DNA from: Roseovarius sp.
GTDB lineage: Bacteria > Pseudomonadota > Alphaproteobacteria > Rhodobacterales > Rhodobacteraceae
Assembly: GCF_030373445.1 (NCBI RefSeq)
Contig: NZ_JAUCYU010000005.1
Span: forward strand, 264,059 to 328,058
Direction of reading: 5' to 3'
DNA: 64,000 nucleotides
Shown here: positions 8,463 to 17,408 of the stretch, one piece after another
Layout: each line of letters starts with the position of its first letter
Numbering within the stretch: position 1 is the stretch's first letter
Translations under genes and position numbers: made by a program
Notes under the pieces: model-generated
Database searches by the model: none
Seen by the model: only the letters and a program-made list of their open reading frames with translations
What the model was told of the DNA's origin: nothing

Positions 8463-10262
8463 TCACAGGGGCGCGGTTGCGGCCTCGAGCCAGTCGTGCG
8501 CGGGCCCGGTCAGGCGTGGGCCGATCTTGTCGAGGCAGGTGGCGTGGTAGGCGTTGAGCCAGTCCTTCTCGGCGTCGGTCAGCATGTCCACCTCGATCAG
8601 GCGGCGGTCGATGGGCACGAAGCTGATGGTTTCGAAGCACAGCTTGCCGGTCTGGTCGCCGCCGGGCAGGGGCTCGGCCTCGGTCACGACGACGAGGTTC
8701 TCGATGCGGATGCCGAAGGCGCCTTCGCGGTAATAGCCCGGCTCGTTCGAGACGATCATGCCGGGTTCCAGCGCCACCTCGCCGGCGCGCGACAGGCGCT
8801 GCGGGCCTTCGTGCACGCAGAGGTGGACGCCGACGCCGTGACCGGTGCCGTGCGCGTAATCCTGGTCGGCCAGCCACAGCGGGTAGCGCGCCAGAACGTC
8901 GAGGTCACGCCCCGCCAGCCCCTTGGGCCAGCGCGCGCGGCTCATGGCGATCATGCCCTGCAGGACGCGGGTGAAGGCCGCGCGCTCCTCGGGCCCTGGC
9001 GTGCCCACGGGCAGGGTGCGGGTTATGTCGGTGGTGCCGTCGACATATTGTCCGCCGCCGTCGAGCACCAGCAGGTCGCCGTCTTCCAGCGTGCGGTTTG
9101 ACTTTTCCGTCACCCGGTAATGTGCCAGCGCGCCGTGGGGGCCGGAGCCGGCGATGGTGTCGAAGCTGATGTCGAGCAATTCGTTCGTGGCGCGTCGCTC
9201 GACCTCGAGCTTGGTGACGACGTCGATCTCGGTGATGGTGCCGGGGGGCTGGTCGTCGTACCAGGCGAGGAACTGGCAGAGCGCCGCGCCGTCGCGGATA
9301 TGGGCGGTGCGGGTGGCGGCGATCTCGGATTCGGTCTTGCGGGCCTTGGGCAGGATGCACGGGTCGTCGCCCCAGACGAGCGGCACGCCGGTCTCTTCCA
9401 GTTGCCTGGCGACCCACAGCGGCACGCTCGACCGGTCGAGCCGCACCGGCCCGGTCAGGCTGTTGAGGCCGGGGCCGAAGGCGTTGGTGGGGCGGATCAG
9501 CACCTCTTCGCCCAGGTGCGCGCGGACCTCGTCGTTCAGTTTTTCCGCACCGACATAGAGCGTGAGCTGACCGGTGTCGTGGAGCACGGCAAAGGCATGG
9601 GCGACCGGGTTGCGGGGGATGTCACTGCCGCGGATGTTGAGCAGCCAGGCAATGGAATCGGGCAGGGTGAGCACGGCGGCTTCCTGTCCGGCGTCCTTCA
9701 GCCCGGCGGCGAGGCGGGTGCGTTTCTCGCCATGGGTCTCGCCGGCGAGGTCTTCGGGGTAGACGCGGATGGCGCCCTGCGGCGGGGCGGGGCGGTCGGG
9801 CCAGATGCGGTCGATCAGGTTGGCGCAGGGGCGCAGGCGGATATCGCTGCCCGCCAGACCCTTTTCGAGCGCGTCGATCTGTTCCGGGGTGTAGAGCCAT
9901 GGGTCGAACCCGACCTCGCCGCTATCGAGGTTGTCTTTCAGCCATTGGGCCGGCTTGACCTCGGGCCAGTCGACGGGGGTGAAATGGGCGGTGTCCACCT
10001 GCGTCTTGACCTGCGCCCGGTAGCGCCCGTCGACGAAGACGCCGGCCTTGTGGGTCAGGGCGATGCAGAACCCGGCCGAGCCGGTGAAGCCCGTGAGCCA
10101 CGCCAGCCGGTCGTCGCAGGGGGCCACGTATTCGCCCTGATGCGCATCGGCGCGGGGGACGAGGAAACCGGCCAGTCCTTCGGCCGCCATCGCCTCGCGC
10201 AGGGCGGCCAGGCGGGGCGGGCCCTGTTCCGGGCTGGCGGTGTCTTGGAAGGTCTGGAACAT
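8463..10262 (-). CDS. M24 family Xaa-Pro aminopeptidase
   Basis: Metallopeptidase removing N-terminal residues before proline. The 599-residue length fits the eukaryotic-like three-domain aminopeptidase P group (two creatinase-like N domains and a C-terminal pita-bread domain). Metal ligands are visible in the C-terminal half: two aspartates in LDGGGQYVDGTTDITR, the histidine in GTGHGVGVHLCVHEGP, and glutamates in NEPGYY and GIRIENLVVV. The C-terminal tail resembles the family M24C extension. The product is probably cytoplasmic since no signal peptide is present. Confidence 0.92.
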   Translation of the reverse strand: MFQTFQDTASPEQGPPRLAALREAMAAEGLAGFLVPRADAHQGEYVAPCDDRLAWLTGFTGSAGFCIALTHKAGVFVDGRYRAQVKTQVDTAHFTPVDWPEVKPAQWLKDNLDSGEVGFDPWLYTPEQIDALEKGLAGSDIRLRPCANLIDRIWPDRPAPPQGAIRVYPEDLAGETHGEKRTRLAAGLKDAGQEAAVLTLPDSIAWLLNIRGSDIPRNPVAHAFAVLHDTGQLTLYVGAEKLNDEVRAHLGEEVLIRPTNAFGPGLNSLTGPVRLDRSSVPLWVARQLEETGVPLVWGDDPCILPKARKTESEIAATRTAHIRDGAALCQFLAWYDDQPPGTITEIDVVTKLEVERRATNELLDISFDTIAGSGPHGALAHYRVTEKSNRTLEDGDLLVLDGGGQYVDGTTDITRTLPVGTPGPEERAAFTRVLQGMIAMSRARWPKGLAGRDLDVLARYPLWLADQDYAHGTGHGVGVHLCVHEGPQRLSRAGEVALEPGMIVSNEPGYYREGAFGIRIENLVVVTEAEPLPGGDQTGKLCFETISFVPIDRRLIEVDMLTDAEKDWLNAYHATCLDKIGPRLTGPAHDWLEAATAPL

Positions 10263-10367
10263 GGTCGGCCCCCGGGCGATTGCGTCAGCTTGACATTGCT
10301 AAGGGAGGGGCAGGGCAAGATCAATGCGGTAATCCCCTGCCGCCACGGCGCACGGAAGGAAAGGTGC

Positions 10368-10436
10368 GGGATATGAGTATTTCAGGAAAGATGAAGGCGG
10401 GCACCGCGCCAGGCTTCATCTTGCCCCAAATATTCC
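10368..10436. repeat. inverted repeat of the GAGTATTT family between pepP and cobT
   Basis: Within the 208-base gap upstream of pepP and downstream of cobT, 10368-10396 (GGGATATGAGTATTTCAGGA followed by AAGATGAAG) is answered in inverted orientation by 10412-10436 (GGCTTCATCTTGCCCCAAAT followed by ATTCC). The RNA would fold into an imperfect hairpin and could act as terminator for cobT. Related GAGTATTT-type sequences occur at 54797, 54872 and 60838. Confidence 0.6.
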
Positions 10437-10470
10437 CGCCGGAGGCATCCGACGGCGCGGCGGGATGCCT

Positions 10471-12342
10471 TCAGCTGGCTTTCTTGATCCCCATGACGCG
10501 GGCGCGGGCGCGCGGGTCGCTGTCGAAGAGCGCTGCCAGCTGTTCGGTCATGGCGCCGGCCAACTGGTCGGCGTCGGTGATCGTAACCGCGCGGTCGTAA
10601 TAGCGGGTCACGTCGTGGCCGATGCCGATGGCCAGCAGTTCGACCTGCTTGCGCTTCTCGACCATGGCGATCACGTCGCGCAGGTGCTTTTCGAGGTAGT
10701 TGGCCGGGTTGACCGACAACGTGCTGTCATCGACCGGCGCGCCATCCGAGATCACCATCAGGATCTTGCGCTGTTCACGGCGGTTGACGATGCGGCGGTG
10801 GGCCCATTCCAGCGCCTCGCCGTCGATATTCTCTTTCAGCAGCCCTTCCTTCATCATCAGCCCGAGGTTGTTCCGGGTCCGGCGCATGGGGGCGTCGGCG
10901 TTCTTGTAGATGATATGGCGCAGGTCGTTGAGGCGGCCGGGCAGTTGCGGGCGGCCCTCGTTGAGCCATGTCTCGCGCGATTGCCCGCCTTTCCAGGCAC
11001 GGGTGGTGAAACCGAGGATCTCGACCTTTACCTGGCAGCGCTCCAGCGTTTTCGACAGGACGTCGGCGCAGATCGCCGCGATCGAAATCGGGCGGCCGCG
11101 CATCGAGCCGGAATTGTCGAGCAGGAGTGTCACGACGGTATCGCGGAACTCCATGTCCTTCTCGACCTTGAAGGAAAGCGGCGTCGTGGGGTTGGCCACC
11201 ACGCGCGCCAGGCGCCCCGCGTCGAGGATGCCTTCCTCGCGGTCGAACTCCCACGAACGGTTCTGCTGGGCCTGAAGCCGGCGCTGCAGCTTGTTGGCGA
11301 GGCGCGACACCGCGCCCTTGAGCGGTTCGAGCTGCTGGTCGAGATAGGCACGGAGGCGTTCCAGCTCGACCGGCTCGGCCAGCTCTTCGGCGGCGATTTC
11401 CTCGTCGTAATTGGTGGAATAGACCGTGTAGTCGGGATCGGCCTCGGAAATCGGTTGCGGCGCCGGGGGCTCGAGGGGTGCTTCTCCCTCGGGCATCTCG
11501 GTCTCGTCGCCCATCTCCTCGTCGGCCATGTCATCCATGCTGACCTGGGCCTGGGCGTCGTCCTGCTGTTCTTCCTGGCTTTGCTCGGGATCGGCGTCGG
11601 CCTGTTCCTCGTCGCTCTCGTCCTGGCCGGTGCTGTCGGGCTGCTCTTCTTCCTGGGCTTCCTGGTCGGCCTCGTCCTGATCGTCATCGGGCGCGTCGGG
11701 GTCGTCGCCCAACTGGTCGCCGTAACCCAGGTCCTTGATGATCTGGCGGGCGAAGCGGGCAAACTCGGCCTGGTCGGAGAGCTTGGCCTGCAGGTCCTCG
11801 AGCGTGCCGCCGGCGTGATCCTCGATGAAGCCCTGCCAGAGTTGCATGACGTTGTCGGCAGCGCGCGGCAGGGTGCGGCCGGTGGCGAGGTGGCGGATGA
11901 GGTAGCCCGCGGCGACGGGCAGCGGCGCCTCGGACGGGTCCTTGATCTGGTCGTAGCCGCGGCGCAGGGCCTCGGCGCCGATCTTGGCGTCGATATTGCC
12001 GGCGGTGCCGGGCATGTGGCGGGCGCCCATCGCCTCGCACCGGGCCGATTCCATGGCGTCGTAGAGCTCGCGCGCCATCTCGCCCGGCGGGGTGTAGCGG
12101 GCCGAGACACCGGCGTCATGGTACTTGTGGCGCAGCGCCAGCGCGTCGGCGGTGCCGCGGGCCTGCAGGACCTCGTCTTTCGACATGCGCCGGCTGATCT
12201 GGGGCAGGCGCATCGCCTCGCCCGTCAGGCCGGCGGGATCGACCGAGTAGGTGACGGACAGGTCGGGGTTGTCGGCGAGCACCTTGGTCGCCTCGGCCAG
12301 CGCCTTCTTGAAGGGATCGGCAGGGTTGTCGGACTGAGCCAT
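10471..12342 (-). CDS. cobT: cobaltochelatase subunit CobT
   Basis: Subunit of the aerobic CobN-CobS-CobT cobaltochelatase that inserts Co2+ into hydrogenobyrinate a,c-diamide. The 623-residue protein has an N-terminal helical domain, a very acidic low-complexity linker around residues 215-290 (Asp, Glu and Gln rich), and a C-terminal von Willebrand A domain with the MIDAS-type [11 protein letters not shown] at about residues 406-416. ATG at 12342 is preferred since an AAGG site lies 8-9 bases upstream; an ATG at 12360 is the alternative. cobS lies about 1.3 kb upstream on the same strand, separated by two unrelated genes; cobN is not in the window. Confidence 0.95.
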   Translation of the reverse strand: MAQSDNPADPFKKALAEATKVLADNPDLSVTYSVDPAGLTGEAMRLPQISRRMSKDEVLQARGTADALALRHKYHDAGVSARYTPPGEMARELYDAMESARCEAMGARHMPGTAGNIDAKIGAEALRRGYDQIKDPSEAPLPVAAGYLIRHLATGRTLPRAADNVMQLWQGFIEDHAGGTLEDLQAKLSDQAEFARFARQIIKDLGYGDQLGDDPDAPDDDQDEADQEAQEEEQPDSTGQDESDEEQADADPEQSQEEQQDDAQAQVSMDDMADEEMGDETEMPEGEAPLEPPAPQPISEADPDYTVYSTNYDEEIAAEELAEPVELERLRAYLDQQLEPLKGAVSRLANKLQRRLQAQQNRSWEFDREEGILDAGRLARVVANPTTPLSFKVEKDMEFRDTVVTLLLDNSGSMRGRPISIAAICADVLSKTLERCQVKVEILGFTTRAWKGGQSRETWLNEGRPQLPGRLNDLRHIIYKNADAPMRRTRNNLGLMMKEGLLKENIDGEALEWAHRRIVNRREQRKILMVISDGAPVDDSTLSVNPANYLEKHLRDVIAMVEKRKQVELLAIGIGHDVTRYYDRAVTITDADQLAGAMTEQLAALFDSDPRARARVMGIKKAS

Positions 12343-12433
12343 TAAGCGCGCCTTACGCATCGTGTTCGTGATCAGGGGCAACCTAGTGGGATTGCACCGG
12401 ATTGACCAGTGGGGGCGATGCGATTCCGGGGGC

Positions 12434-12841
12434 TTACAGGATCATCCGGGTGCAGGTGTCGATCCGGCGGGCCATGTCGGCGCGGGCGCGGGCTGCGCGG
12501 GTGTCATCCTCGCCATACTCGGCGTGGCGCAGGAGGAGGGCGATCTCGGTCCAGCCATAGGCGCGCCAGCGCTTGGGTGCGCCGGGGTCGACGCCGGCCT
12601 CCGTGACATGGGGAAGAAGGGCGTCGAGCATGTCCTCGAATCCGAGCTGCTTCTGCCGCGTATCGGTGGATTGCGGGTCATGGATGGCGCCCTGCCGCGT
12701 GGCGAGTGCCTGAAGCCGGCCGGCGCACGTGGCGAAGGCCTGGGCCTGTTCCATCGGGGAAAGCGTGCCCGCATTGGCGGAGGAGATGCCTGTCGCTGCC
12801 AGAAACGCCACCACCGCCGGGGTGATCGTTTTGTGCCTCAT
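12434..12841 (-). CDS. exported hypothetical protein
   Basis: A 135-residue protein I do not recognise. It begins with a clear signal peptide ([24 protein letters not shown], cleavage likely after AlaAsnAla), and the mature part is helical, with two or three cysteines (CAGRLQAL and DTCTRMIL) that could form a disulfide in the periplasm. It sits between cobT and the racemase-like gene on the same strand. AT-rich sequence at 12850-12895 could hold its promoter. Confidence 0.7.
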   Translation of the reverse strand: MRHKTITPAVVAFLAATGISSANAGTLSPMEQAQAFATCAGRLQALATRQGAIHDPQSTDTRQKQLGFEDMLDALLPHVTEAGVDPGAPKRWRAYGWTEIALLLRHAEYGEDDTRAARARADMARRIDTCTRMIL

Positions 12842-12912
12842 GTCAGCAGGGTATGAATATGTATATACCCTGTCAATACATAGAATATACGTTACGCGCC
12901 GGGCGTGGCGGA

Positions 12913-13602
12913 TCAGCCCGCCGCCGGTTCGGCCTCTCCCGAGGCGATCCGCGCGAGAAGGTCGACATGAACATCAAGCGCATCGATGACCGGATAGCCC
13001 GCGTCCTGCCCGTCGAAGGCGAGGTTCAGGTCGGTGCCGGCCAGCACGATGGCCCGGGCCCCGTGATCGTTGATCATGCGGCGGCCCGCGTCGAGGAAGA
13101 GGTGCCGCTGGTCGGGCGTACAATGGCCGGCGACCGCCATGTCGGTGTAGGCCTGACCCAGATGCGCGGCTTCATCGTCGAGGGCGACCGCGCGGGTGGC
13201 TTTCAGTTGCCCGTAAAGCCGCGTCTGCATGACCCTTCGCGTGCCGAGCAGACCTACGCTGCTCAAGCCCAGGCTTTCGAAATGGGCATCGAGGGGGGCG
13301 ACGGCCGAGACCAGTGGCAATGCCGAAATGGCTTTCGTCTCTTCGAAACAGAAATGCCCGCCTATCGAGGTGATGACAGCGCAGTCGCATCCCGCCGCCT
13401 TGAGCCGGTCGATGAGCCGGGCGTAGATCTCGGCCTGTGCCCGCCGGTCGTCGGCGTTGTTGTTGCGGATCAACTCCTGAACGTCGGCATGGACGATGGT
13501 AAGCTCGAGGCGCTGTTGACGCTTGTTCATCAGCGTGGTCAGGCGGCGGTAATATTCCACCGTCGCCGCCACGCCGATACCGCCGATCAGGCCGATGTGC
13601 AT
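12913..13602 (-). CDS. Asp/Glu racemase superfamily protein lacking the catalytic cysteines
   Basis: A 229-residue protein with the fold pattern of aspartate/glutamate racemases: it starts MHIGLIGGIGVAATVEYYRR, has the mid-protein VGLLGTRRVMQTRLYG and near the end AIVLAGTDLNLAF. In active racemases the first cysteine lies in a (P/S)CNTxH motif and the second in LGCTE. Here the matching places read TSIGGHF and LAGTDL, so both cysteines are replaced; the only nearby cysteine is two residues after the histidine. A classical two-cysteine racemase mechanism is therefore unlikely. The gene lies between cobT and cobS without obvious functional link. Confidence 0.8.
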   Translation of the reverse strand: MHIGLIGGIGVAATVEYYRRLTTLMNKRQQRLELTIVHADVQELIRNNNADDRRAQAEIYARLIDRLKAAGCDCAVITSIGGHFCFEETKAISALPLVSAVAPLDAHFESLGLSSVGLLGTRRVMQTRLYGQLKATRAVALDDEAAHLGQAYTDMAVAGHCTPDQRHLFLDAGRRMINDHGARAIVLAGTDLNLAFDGQDAGYPVIDALDVHVDLLARIASGEAEPAAG

Positions 13603-13642
13603 GACACGGCTCCAGTTTCGCGGGGCCTGCCGTTCTGCCGCA

Positions 13643-14629
13643 TCACCCCAGGCTGACGCTCGCCGCGCTTTCCGGCAGTTCCTCGTCGAAGCAGCGCTGG
13701 AAGAACTCGGCCACGGTCTGGCGTTCGAGCTCGTCGCACTTGTTGAGGAAGGTCAGGCGGAAGGCATAGCCCACGTCGCGGAAGATGTGGGTGTTCTGTG
13801 CCCAGTTGATCACCGTCCGTGGGCTCATGACCGTCGAGAGGTCGCCGTTCATGAAGGCCGTCCGCGTGAGGTCGGCCACTGTCACCATCTGGCTGACCTG
13901 CTGGCGGCCGTCCTTGGTGTTGAAGAGCGGGTTCTTGGCGAGAACGATGTTGGTTTCCGCGTCGTGGCTGAGATAGTTCAGCGTTGCCACCATGGACCAG
14001 CGGTCCATCTGAGCCTGGTTGATCTGTTGCACGCCGTGGTAGAGGCCGGTCGTGTCGCCCAGGCCCACCGTGTTCGACGTGGCGAAGAGACGGAAGCAGG
14101 GGTGGGGGGTGATGATCTCGTTCTGGTCGAGCAGGGTGAGCTTGCCGTCATGTTCCAGCACGCGCTGGATGACGAACATCACGTCGGCGCGCCCGGCATC
14201 GTACTCGTCGAACACGATGGCGACGGGGTTGCGCAGCGCCCAGGGCAGGATGCCCTCGTGGAACTCGGTCACCTGCTTGCCGTCGCGCAGCTTGATCGCG
14301 TCCTTGCCGATCAGGTCGATCCGGCTGATATGGCTGTCGAGGTTCACGCGCACGGCGGGCCAGTTGAGGCGGGCGGCGACCTGTTCGATATGGGTCGACT
14401 TGCCGGTGCCGTGGTAGCCCTGGATCATCACGCGGCGGTTGTGGGAGAAGCCCGCGAGGATGGCCAGCGTCGTGTCGGGGTCGAACTTGTAGGTGGTATC
14501 CAGCTCGGGAACCCGGTCGGTGCGGTCGGAAAAGCCGCGCACGACCATGTCGGTGTCGATGCCGAACACGTCGCGCACCGAGATCTCCTCGGTCGGTTTG
14601 GCATTCGTGTCTATGGTTCCATCCGCCAT
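13643..14629 (-). CDS. cobS: cobaltochelatase subunit CobS
   Basis: AAA+ ATPase subunit of aerobic cobaltochelatase; it forms a chaperone-like ring with CobT that drives cobalt insertion by CobN. The 328-residue protein has Walker [10 protein letters not shown] at about residues 71-79, Walker [11 protein letters not shown] at about 137-146, and the sensor region [14 protein letters not shown]. The ATG at 14629 gives the family N-terminus ([20 protein letters not shown]) with GAGG upstream; an extension to 14680 is not supported. It is divergent from the ECF sigma factor gene. Confidence 0.95.
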   Translation of the reverse strand: MADGTIDTNAKPTEEISVRDVFGIDTDMVVRGFSDRTDRVPELDTTYKFDPDTTLAILAGFSHNRRVMIQGYHGTGKSTHIEQVAARLNWPAVRVNLDSHISRIDLIGKDAIKLRDGKQVTEFHEGILPWALRNPVAIVFDEYDAGRADVMFVIQRVLEHDGKLTLLDQNEIITPHPCFRLFATSNTVGLGDTTGLYHGVQQINQAQMDRWSMVATLNYLSHDAETNIVLAKNPLFNTKDGRQQVSQMVTVADLTRTAFMNGDLSTVMSPRTVINWAQNTHIFRDVGYAFRLTFLNKCDELERQTVAEFFQRCFDEELPESAASVSLG

Positions 14630-14767
14630 TCGTCGGGTCCTCTGGGTTCGCATCGTGAATTTCGCCACGTGGTGCAACATAAAGCCGGAAAGGGCAAGGG
14701 GTAGGGGAAGTTTTGCTGGACGTCCCGTTCAACTGACTTACCCTAGGTCGAAACGAGTTGGTGTGTA

Positions 14768-15313
14768 ATGTCGTCTGAGCTTCAGGAAATCGAAAATCTG
14801 ATCGCGCGAATGGCCCTGAAGGACCGGGCGGCCTTCCGCAACCTCTATTCCCGCACCTCGGCGAAACTATTCGGCGTTATCCTGCGTGTCTTGGACGACC
14901 GGGCCGAGGCGGAAGACGTGCTGCAGGACGTTTATGTGAAGATCTGGAACAACGCCGACCGATACCGCGCCAATGGCCTGAGCCCGATGACGTGGCTCAT
15001 TTCCATCGCCCGCAATGCGGCCATCGACCGCAAGCGGCGGGCGCGGCACTCGACCAGCGGCGACGTTCTGACGGCCACGCTGGCCGACCCCGCGCCGGGC
15101 CCCGAGACGATGGCGATCCGGGCGTCCGAACGCAACCGCCTGGACGGGTGTTTCGGCGAACTGGACCATCAGCACGCCGATGCCGTGCGGCGCGCGTACC
15201 TGGAAGGCGATACCTATGCCGAACTGGCAGAGCGGTACAACGTGCCGCTCAACACGATGCGAACCTGGCTGCGGCGCAGCCTGTTGAAACTGAGGGAGTG
15301 CCTGTCTCGATGA
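14768..15313 (+). CDS. ECF-type RNA polymerase sigma factor (SigK-like)
   Basis: Alternative sigma factor of 181 residues. Region 2 is clear (AFRNLYSRTSAKLFGVILRV, DRAEAEDVLQDVYVKIW and SPMTWLISIARNAAIDRKRR), and region 4 ends with TYAELAERYNVPLNTMRTWLRRSLLKLRECL. Its stop overlaps the next start (ATGA), so it is translationally coupled to an RskA-type anti-sigma factor, making it a SigK/RpoE-like ECF pair. Likely targets include the downstream fasciclin and msrB genes and itself, but no promoter motif could be proved by eye. Confidence 0.93.
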   Translation: MSSELQEIENLIARMALKDRAAFRNLYSRTSAKLFGVILRVLDDRAEAEDVLQDVYVKIWNNADRYRANGLSPMTWLISIARNAAIDRKRRARHSTSGDVLTATLADPAPGPETMAIRASERNRLDGCFGELDHQHADAVRRAYLEGDTYAELAERYNVPLNTMRTWLRRSLLKLRECLSR

Positions 15314-16008
15314 GCGGCACCACGCCAGACCCGAACGACGACGTCGTTCTTGCAGGGGAGTACACCCTGAGCCTGCTGCCCGAGGAGGAACTGGCGGCGT
15401 TCGAGGCGCGCCTGGCGTCCGAACCGGCGCTGCGGCGTATCTGCGCGATCTGGGCCGAGGAATTTTCGGGCTTTGCCGATGACGTGAAGCCGGTGACGCC
15501 GCCGGAGGATGTTCAGACCCGCGTGGAGATGCGTCTTTTTGGCGAGAGCGCGCCCGAGCGTCGCACCGGGCTGTGGCAACGGTTCGGGCTGACCGGGCTG
15601 GCCGTGGCAGTTCTGGCCGTGCTGTTGTTCGTGTCGTCGGATTTCCTCGACCAGGGCCCACTGCCGCCGGAAACGCCGGCATACACCGCCGAAGTTGCCG
15701 CCGAGGACCGCAGCCTCGTGGTCGAGGCGGCCTATGACGCGGAAAACGCGGAGCTCTATGTCGAACGGCTGGCAGGCGAGGCAGCGGAGGGTCGCTCGCT
15801 GGAGCTGTGGCTGATCGCGGGCGAGAACGCGCCGGTGTCGCTGGGCGTACTGCCGCCGGATGAGCGGGCGCTCTTTACCGTGACGCCCGAGTTGCAGGAG
15901 GCCCTGTCGGGCGGGGTTCTGGCCATCTCGGACGAGCCCGAAGGCGGCTCGCCCACGGGCGCGCCGACCGGGGCCGTTCTGGCAACCGGCCCGATCACGG
16001 ATGCGTGA
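15310..16008 (+). CDS. RskA-type anti-sigma factor
   Basis: Membrane-anchored regulator of the adjacent ECF sigma factor. The 232-residue product has an N-terminal cytoplasmic sigma-binding region (LAGEYTLSLLPEEELAAFEA ... IWAEEF) without the zinc-binding HxxxCxxC motif of ZAS anti-sigmas, one membrane span at about residues 97-116 (FGLTGLAVAVLAVLLFVSSDFL), and a periplasmic RskA C-terminal domain (SLELWLIAGENAPVSLGVLP and ALFTVTPELQEALSGGVLAISDEPEGGSP, read as separate blocks). The start overlaps the sigma factor stop by four bases. Confidence 0.9.
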   Translation: MSGTTPDPNDDVVLAGEYTLSLLPEEELAAFEARLASEPALRRICAIWAEEFSGFADDVKPVTPPEDVQTRVEMRLFGESAPERRTGLWQRFGLTGLAVAVLAVLLFVSSDFLDQGPLPPETPAYTAEVAAEDRSLVVEAAYDAENAELYVERLAGEAAEGRSLELWLIAGENAPVSLGVLPPDERALFTVTPELQEALSGGVLAISDEPEGGSPTGAPTGAVLATGPITDA

Positions 16009-16113
16009 GACTGCGCGTTTTTCACATTTTCTCTGAAACTCTGGCCGCCGCCCGTCCGTGGGTTGTCGCATGTTCGGGCAATGACGCCCGGTACGACAGA
16101 GAGGAGATACACA

Positions 16114-16668
16114 ATGTTCAACAAGACACTTGTCGCGGCCACGGCCGTTGCCGCCATCAGCGCCGGTGCAGCATTCGCAGAAAACCCGATGGTGGGTGGC
16201 GCGCCCATGTATGCCGACAAGAACATCGTGGAAAACGCCGTGAACTCGGCCGATCACGAAACCCTTGTCGCGGCCGTGAAAGCAGCCGGTCTTGTCGACA
16301 CCCTGTCAGGCGACGGCCCGTTCACTGTGTTCGCACCCACTGACGCGGCCTTTGACAAGCTGCCCGCGGAGACGCTGGAAGCGTTGATGCAGCCGGCATA
16401 CAAGGACAAGCTGACCGAGATCCTGACCTGCCACGTGGTGTCGGCCGACGCGATGTCGACCGCCATCAAGGGCATGGTCGACGATGACGGCGGCATGCAT
16501 ATCGTCCCGACCGTGGGCGGCTGCGAGCTGGAAGCGACCTACGAGGGCGACAACATCATGCTCAAGGACGAGCGCGGCCAGATGATCAACGTGACGATCG
16601 CCGATGTCGACCAGTCGAACGGCGTGATCCACGTCGTCGACACCGTGATCCTGCCCGCTGAAGGCTGA
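16114..16668 (+). CDS. secreted fasciclin (FAS1) domain protein
   Basis: A 184-residue exported protein: signal peptide MFNKTLVAATAVAAISAGAAFA, then one FAS1 domain with the conserved H1 segment TLVAAVKAAGLVDTLSGDGP, FTVFAPTDAAFDKLP, the middle LTCHVVSADAMS and the terminal NGVIHVVDTVILP. FAS1 domains act in adhesion or protein-protein contacts. The ATG at 16114 has a GAGGAGA site upstream. It follows the sigma/anti-sigma pair by 105 bases, an order reminiscent of mycobacterial SigK-controlled FAS1 proteins. Confidence 0.93.
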   Translation: MFNKTLVAATAVAAISAGAAFAENPMVGGAPMYADKNIVENAVNSADHETLVAAVKAAGLVDTLSGDGPFTVFAPTDAAFDKLPAETLEALMQPAYKDKLTEILTCHVVSADAMSTAIKGMVDDDGGMHIVPTVGGCELEATYEGDNIMLKDERGQMINVTIADVDQSNGVIHVVDTVILPAEG

Positions 16669-16686
16669 GCCCGATCACCGAAATGT

Positions 16687-16717
16687 GCAGGGCGGCGCAC
16701 TTGCCGCGCCGCCCTGC
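16687..16717 (+). terminator. 12-bp GC-rich hairpin after the fasciclin gene
   Basis: GCAGGGCGGCGC (16687-16698) pairs perfectly with GCGCCGCCCTGC (16706-16717) over a 7-base loop. It lies 18 bases after the fasciclin stop. No U-run follows, so it may be a mRNA-stabilising hairpin or partial terminator before msrB. Confidence 0.65.
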
Positions 16718-16760
16718 AACCGGCATCTTTGGACCACAAGGACCGAAGGGAGGACCCGCC

Positions 16761-17240
16761 ATGGACCGCAGAGGCTTTATCGCCATGATCCTTCTGGGCG
16801 GCACGGCCGTTTCACTGACCTCGCTTGGCGCCGCCAGCTCGGCGTCCGGCAATTTCGAGGTGACCCGCACCGAGGCGGAATGGCGCAACATGCTGACCGA
16901 CCTGCAGTACAAGGTGATGCGCGAGGAGGGCACCGAGCCCGCGGGCAGCTCGCCGCTCGACAAGCAGTATTCGGCGGGCACCTACCATTGCCGGGGCTGC
17001 GACCTGCCGCTTTACCCCTCCGATACCAAGTATGACAGCGGCACCGGCTGGCCCAGCTTCTACCGGCCGCTTGAGAACGCCGTGGAAACCAAGCGGGATT
17101 TCAAGCTGATCTACCCGCGCACCGAGGTGCATTGCCGCCGCTGCGGCAGCCACCTGGGCCATATCTTCAACGACGGGCCGGAACCTACGGGGAAACGGCA
17201 CTGTCTCAATGGCGTGAGCCTGGTTTTCAAGCCGGCGTAG
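16761..17240 (+). CDS. msrB: peptide-methionine (R)-S-oxide reductase MsrB, exported
   Basis: Repairs methionine-R-sulfoxide in proteins. The 159-residue protein shows both zinc CxxC motifs (HCRGCDLPLY and HCRRCGSHLGH), the substrate segment YDSGTGWPSFYRP, and the catalytic cysteine in GKRHCLNGVSL. The N-terminus, MDRRGFIAMILLGGTAVSL, looks like a Tat-type twin-arginine signal, so the enzyme probably acts in the periplasm. The gene is downstream of the ECF/anti-sigma/FAS1 genes and could be part of their stress response. Confidence 0.93.
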   Translation: MDRRGFIAMILLGGTAVSLTSLGAASSASGNFEVTRTEAEWRNMLTDLQYKVMREEGTEPAGSSPLDKQYSAGTYHCRGCDLPLYPSDTKYDSGTGWPSFYRPLENAVETKRDFKLIYPRTEVHCRRCGSHLGHIFNDGPEPTGKRHCLNGVSLVFKPA

Positions 17241-17267
17241 AGGCGCCGACCATCCCGTAATCTCGCA

Positions 17268-17295
17268 ACGGTCGCCGTTCAGGGCGGCCGTTTTT
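17268..17295 (+). terminator. intrinsic terminator after msrB
   Basis: ACGGTCGCC (17268-17276) pairs with GGCGGCCGT (17283-17291), one mismatch, over a short loop and is followed by a run of T (17291-17295). It sits 28 bases after the msrB stop. Confidence 0.7.
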
Positions 17296-17408
17296 CGTTT
17301 GCGCGGTCGCGGCGGAGGCCCGTTTCCGACCTGCGGGTCGCGAACGGAGGCGACAGGGCGCGCGCCGGGGCGCATCCGGTCAGGAAAACAGCAAGTGACA
17401 GGCCCCGT

